This document shows positions 5,806-6,645 of a stretch of DNA of 6,645 nucleotides, one piece after another. This DNA is from GWB2-37-7 sp049684915 (GTDB lineage Bacteria > Bacillota > Clostridia > Lutisporales > Lutisporaceae), in the NCBI GenBank assembly GCA_049684915.1, contig JBAVGO010000119.1:1-6645 (forward strand). The letters are read 5' to 3'. Under the pieces are notes generated by a model that was not told where the DNA came from, searched no databases, and saw only the letters and a list, made by a program, of their open reading frames with translations. Position numbers and translations under genes: made by a program. How positions within the stretch are numbered: the stretch's first letter is position 1; each line of letters begins with the position of its first letter.

Positions 5806-6597
5806 TTATTTTGTAAATACAATTCCAACAGCTAGCAAAATCGTTATCAAAGCAGCTGCAAAGTCGATTTTTTGAAGTTTTAGCTGCTTCATCCTTGTTC
5901 TATTCTCTCCGCCTCTATAGCAGCGAGCTTCCATTGCTAAAGCCAACTCCTCTGCTCTTCTAAAAGCACTGATAAACAAAGGTACTAAAAGAGGTATCAT
6001 AGCCTTTGCTCTGTTGAACAAATTTCCGCTTTCAAAGTCAGCACCTCTTGCCATTTGTGCCTTCATAATTTTATCTGTTTCATCCAATAAGGTTGGTATA
6101 AATCTCAAAGCTATACTCATCATCATAGCAAGCTCATGAGCCGGTACCCCTATTTTCTTGAAAGGATTTAGAAGCTTCTCGATGCCATCCGTCAAAGCTA
6201 TTGGTGAGGTTGTTAAGGTCAAAAGAGATGCACCCGTGATTAATAACATTAATCTCAAGCCCATATATATGGCTTGATACAAACCTTCTCTTGTAACTAC
6301 AATAAAACCATATCCAAATAATCTTTCGCCTGGTGTCATAAATATATTTAAAACTACTGTTAAAATAATTATAATTGCTAGTGGCTTTAAACTTTTTAAT
6401 ATAGTTTTAACAGATATCTCAGATAACCAAATTATAATACCTAAATAAGCAAGTACATAAATATATGGGAAAAAACCTTGTATGAAAAACAAGATTGATA
6501 TATATGCTATAGTTGCTAGTATCTTGACCCTAGGATCCAGTCTGTGTATAGATGTATCCCCCGGTATATACTGTCCTATGGTTATATTTTTTATCAT
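5806..6597 (-). CDS. ecfT: ECF transporter transmembrane subunit EcfT
   Basis: EcfT is the membrane scaffold of energy-coupling factor importers. It joins the ATPases EcfA1 and EcfA2 to exchangeable substrate-binding S components for vitamins or metals. The 263-residue protein starts with GQYIPGDTSIHRLDPRVK, typical of the family. It has hydrophobic membrane segments at roughly 26-58 (probably two), 70-87, 105-130 and 245-261. Before the last lie the long coupling helices with the two Ala-Arg signatures that contact the ATPases: ARG at 183-185 (AQMARGADF) and ARCYRGG at 224-230. The ATG is supported by AAGGAG at 6606-6611, eight bases upstream, inside the end of the preceding gene. No S component lies beside it, as expected for a shared group II module. 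Confidence 0.95.
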   Translation of the reverse strand: MIKNITIGQYIPGDTSIHRLDPRVKILATIAYISILFFIQGFFPYIYVLAYLGIIIWLSEISVKTILKSLKPLAIIIILTVVLNIFMTPGERLFGYGFIVVTREGLYQAIYMGLRLMLLITGASLLTLTTSPIALTDGIEKLLNPFKKIGVPAHELAMMMSIALRFIPTLLDETDKIMKAQMARGADFESGNLFNRAKAMIPLLVPLFISAFRRAEELALAMEARCYRGGENRTRMKQLKLQKIDFAAALITILLAVGIVFTK

Positions 6598-6598
6598 A

Positions 6599-6645
6599 TT
6601 AATTGCTCCTTAGATATTTAATAAGCTGATCATAGGCTTCATTTA
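6599..6645 (-). CDS. ecfA2: C-terminal end of upstream gene, probably ECF transporter ATPase EcfA2 (partial)
   Basis: Only the last 14 codons and the TAA stop (6599-6601) are in the window, in the frame ending NEAYDQLIKYLRSN. The stop is one base from the ecfT ATG, and the ecfT ribosome binding site lies within this reading frame, so the two are translationally coupled. The fragment is too short to show ATPase motifs. The name rests on the standard ecfA1-ecfA2-ecfT order in Firmicutes. Confidence 0.6.
   Translation of the reverse strand, partial: NEAYDQLIKYLRSN

Overview
This looks like a chromosomal segment of a low-GC Gram-positive bacterium, most likely of the class Clostridia. The evidence is the AT-rich composition, strong GGAGG-type ribosome binding sites, GTG and TTG starts, and the firmicute gene order ecfA2-ecfT-truA-rplM-rpsI. 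All real genes lie on the minus strand, so transcription runs from the right edge to the left edge. The species cannot be named from this window.

Right part (about 3911-6645), in transcription order. First comes the last few codons of an upstream gene, probably the cobalt/vitamin transporter ATPase ecfA2. It is followed by ecfT, the transmembrane subunit of the ECF transporter, and truA, the tRNA pseudouridine synthase. A well-formed sigma-A-type promoter follows, then a leader of about 150 nt containing two hairpins. This leader precedes rplM (L13) and rpsI (S9), and a strong intrinsic terminator closes the unit at 3911-3955.

Left part (3-3868). A new promoter with an extended -10 starts a tight five-gene run: a YcgR-like PilZ-domain protein (cyclic-di-GMP receptor type), a small MazG-like protein, then pabA, pabB and pabC. 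The last three convert chorismate and glutamine to 4-aminobenzoate for folate. Genes overlap or are separated by at most 12 bp, so they are probably one operon. The operon may continue beyond the left edge, since no terminator follows pabC before the window ends.

Most of the window is conserved housekeeping sequence. I see no mobile element, CRISPR array, tRNA or rRNA. The points most worth a second look are the joining of a c-di-GMP receptor and a MazG-type nucleotide hydrolase to the pABA genes, the structured rplM leader, and several start sites where the longest open frame is not the likely protein.
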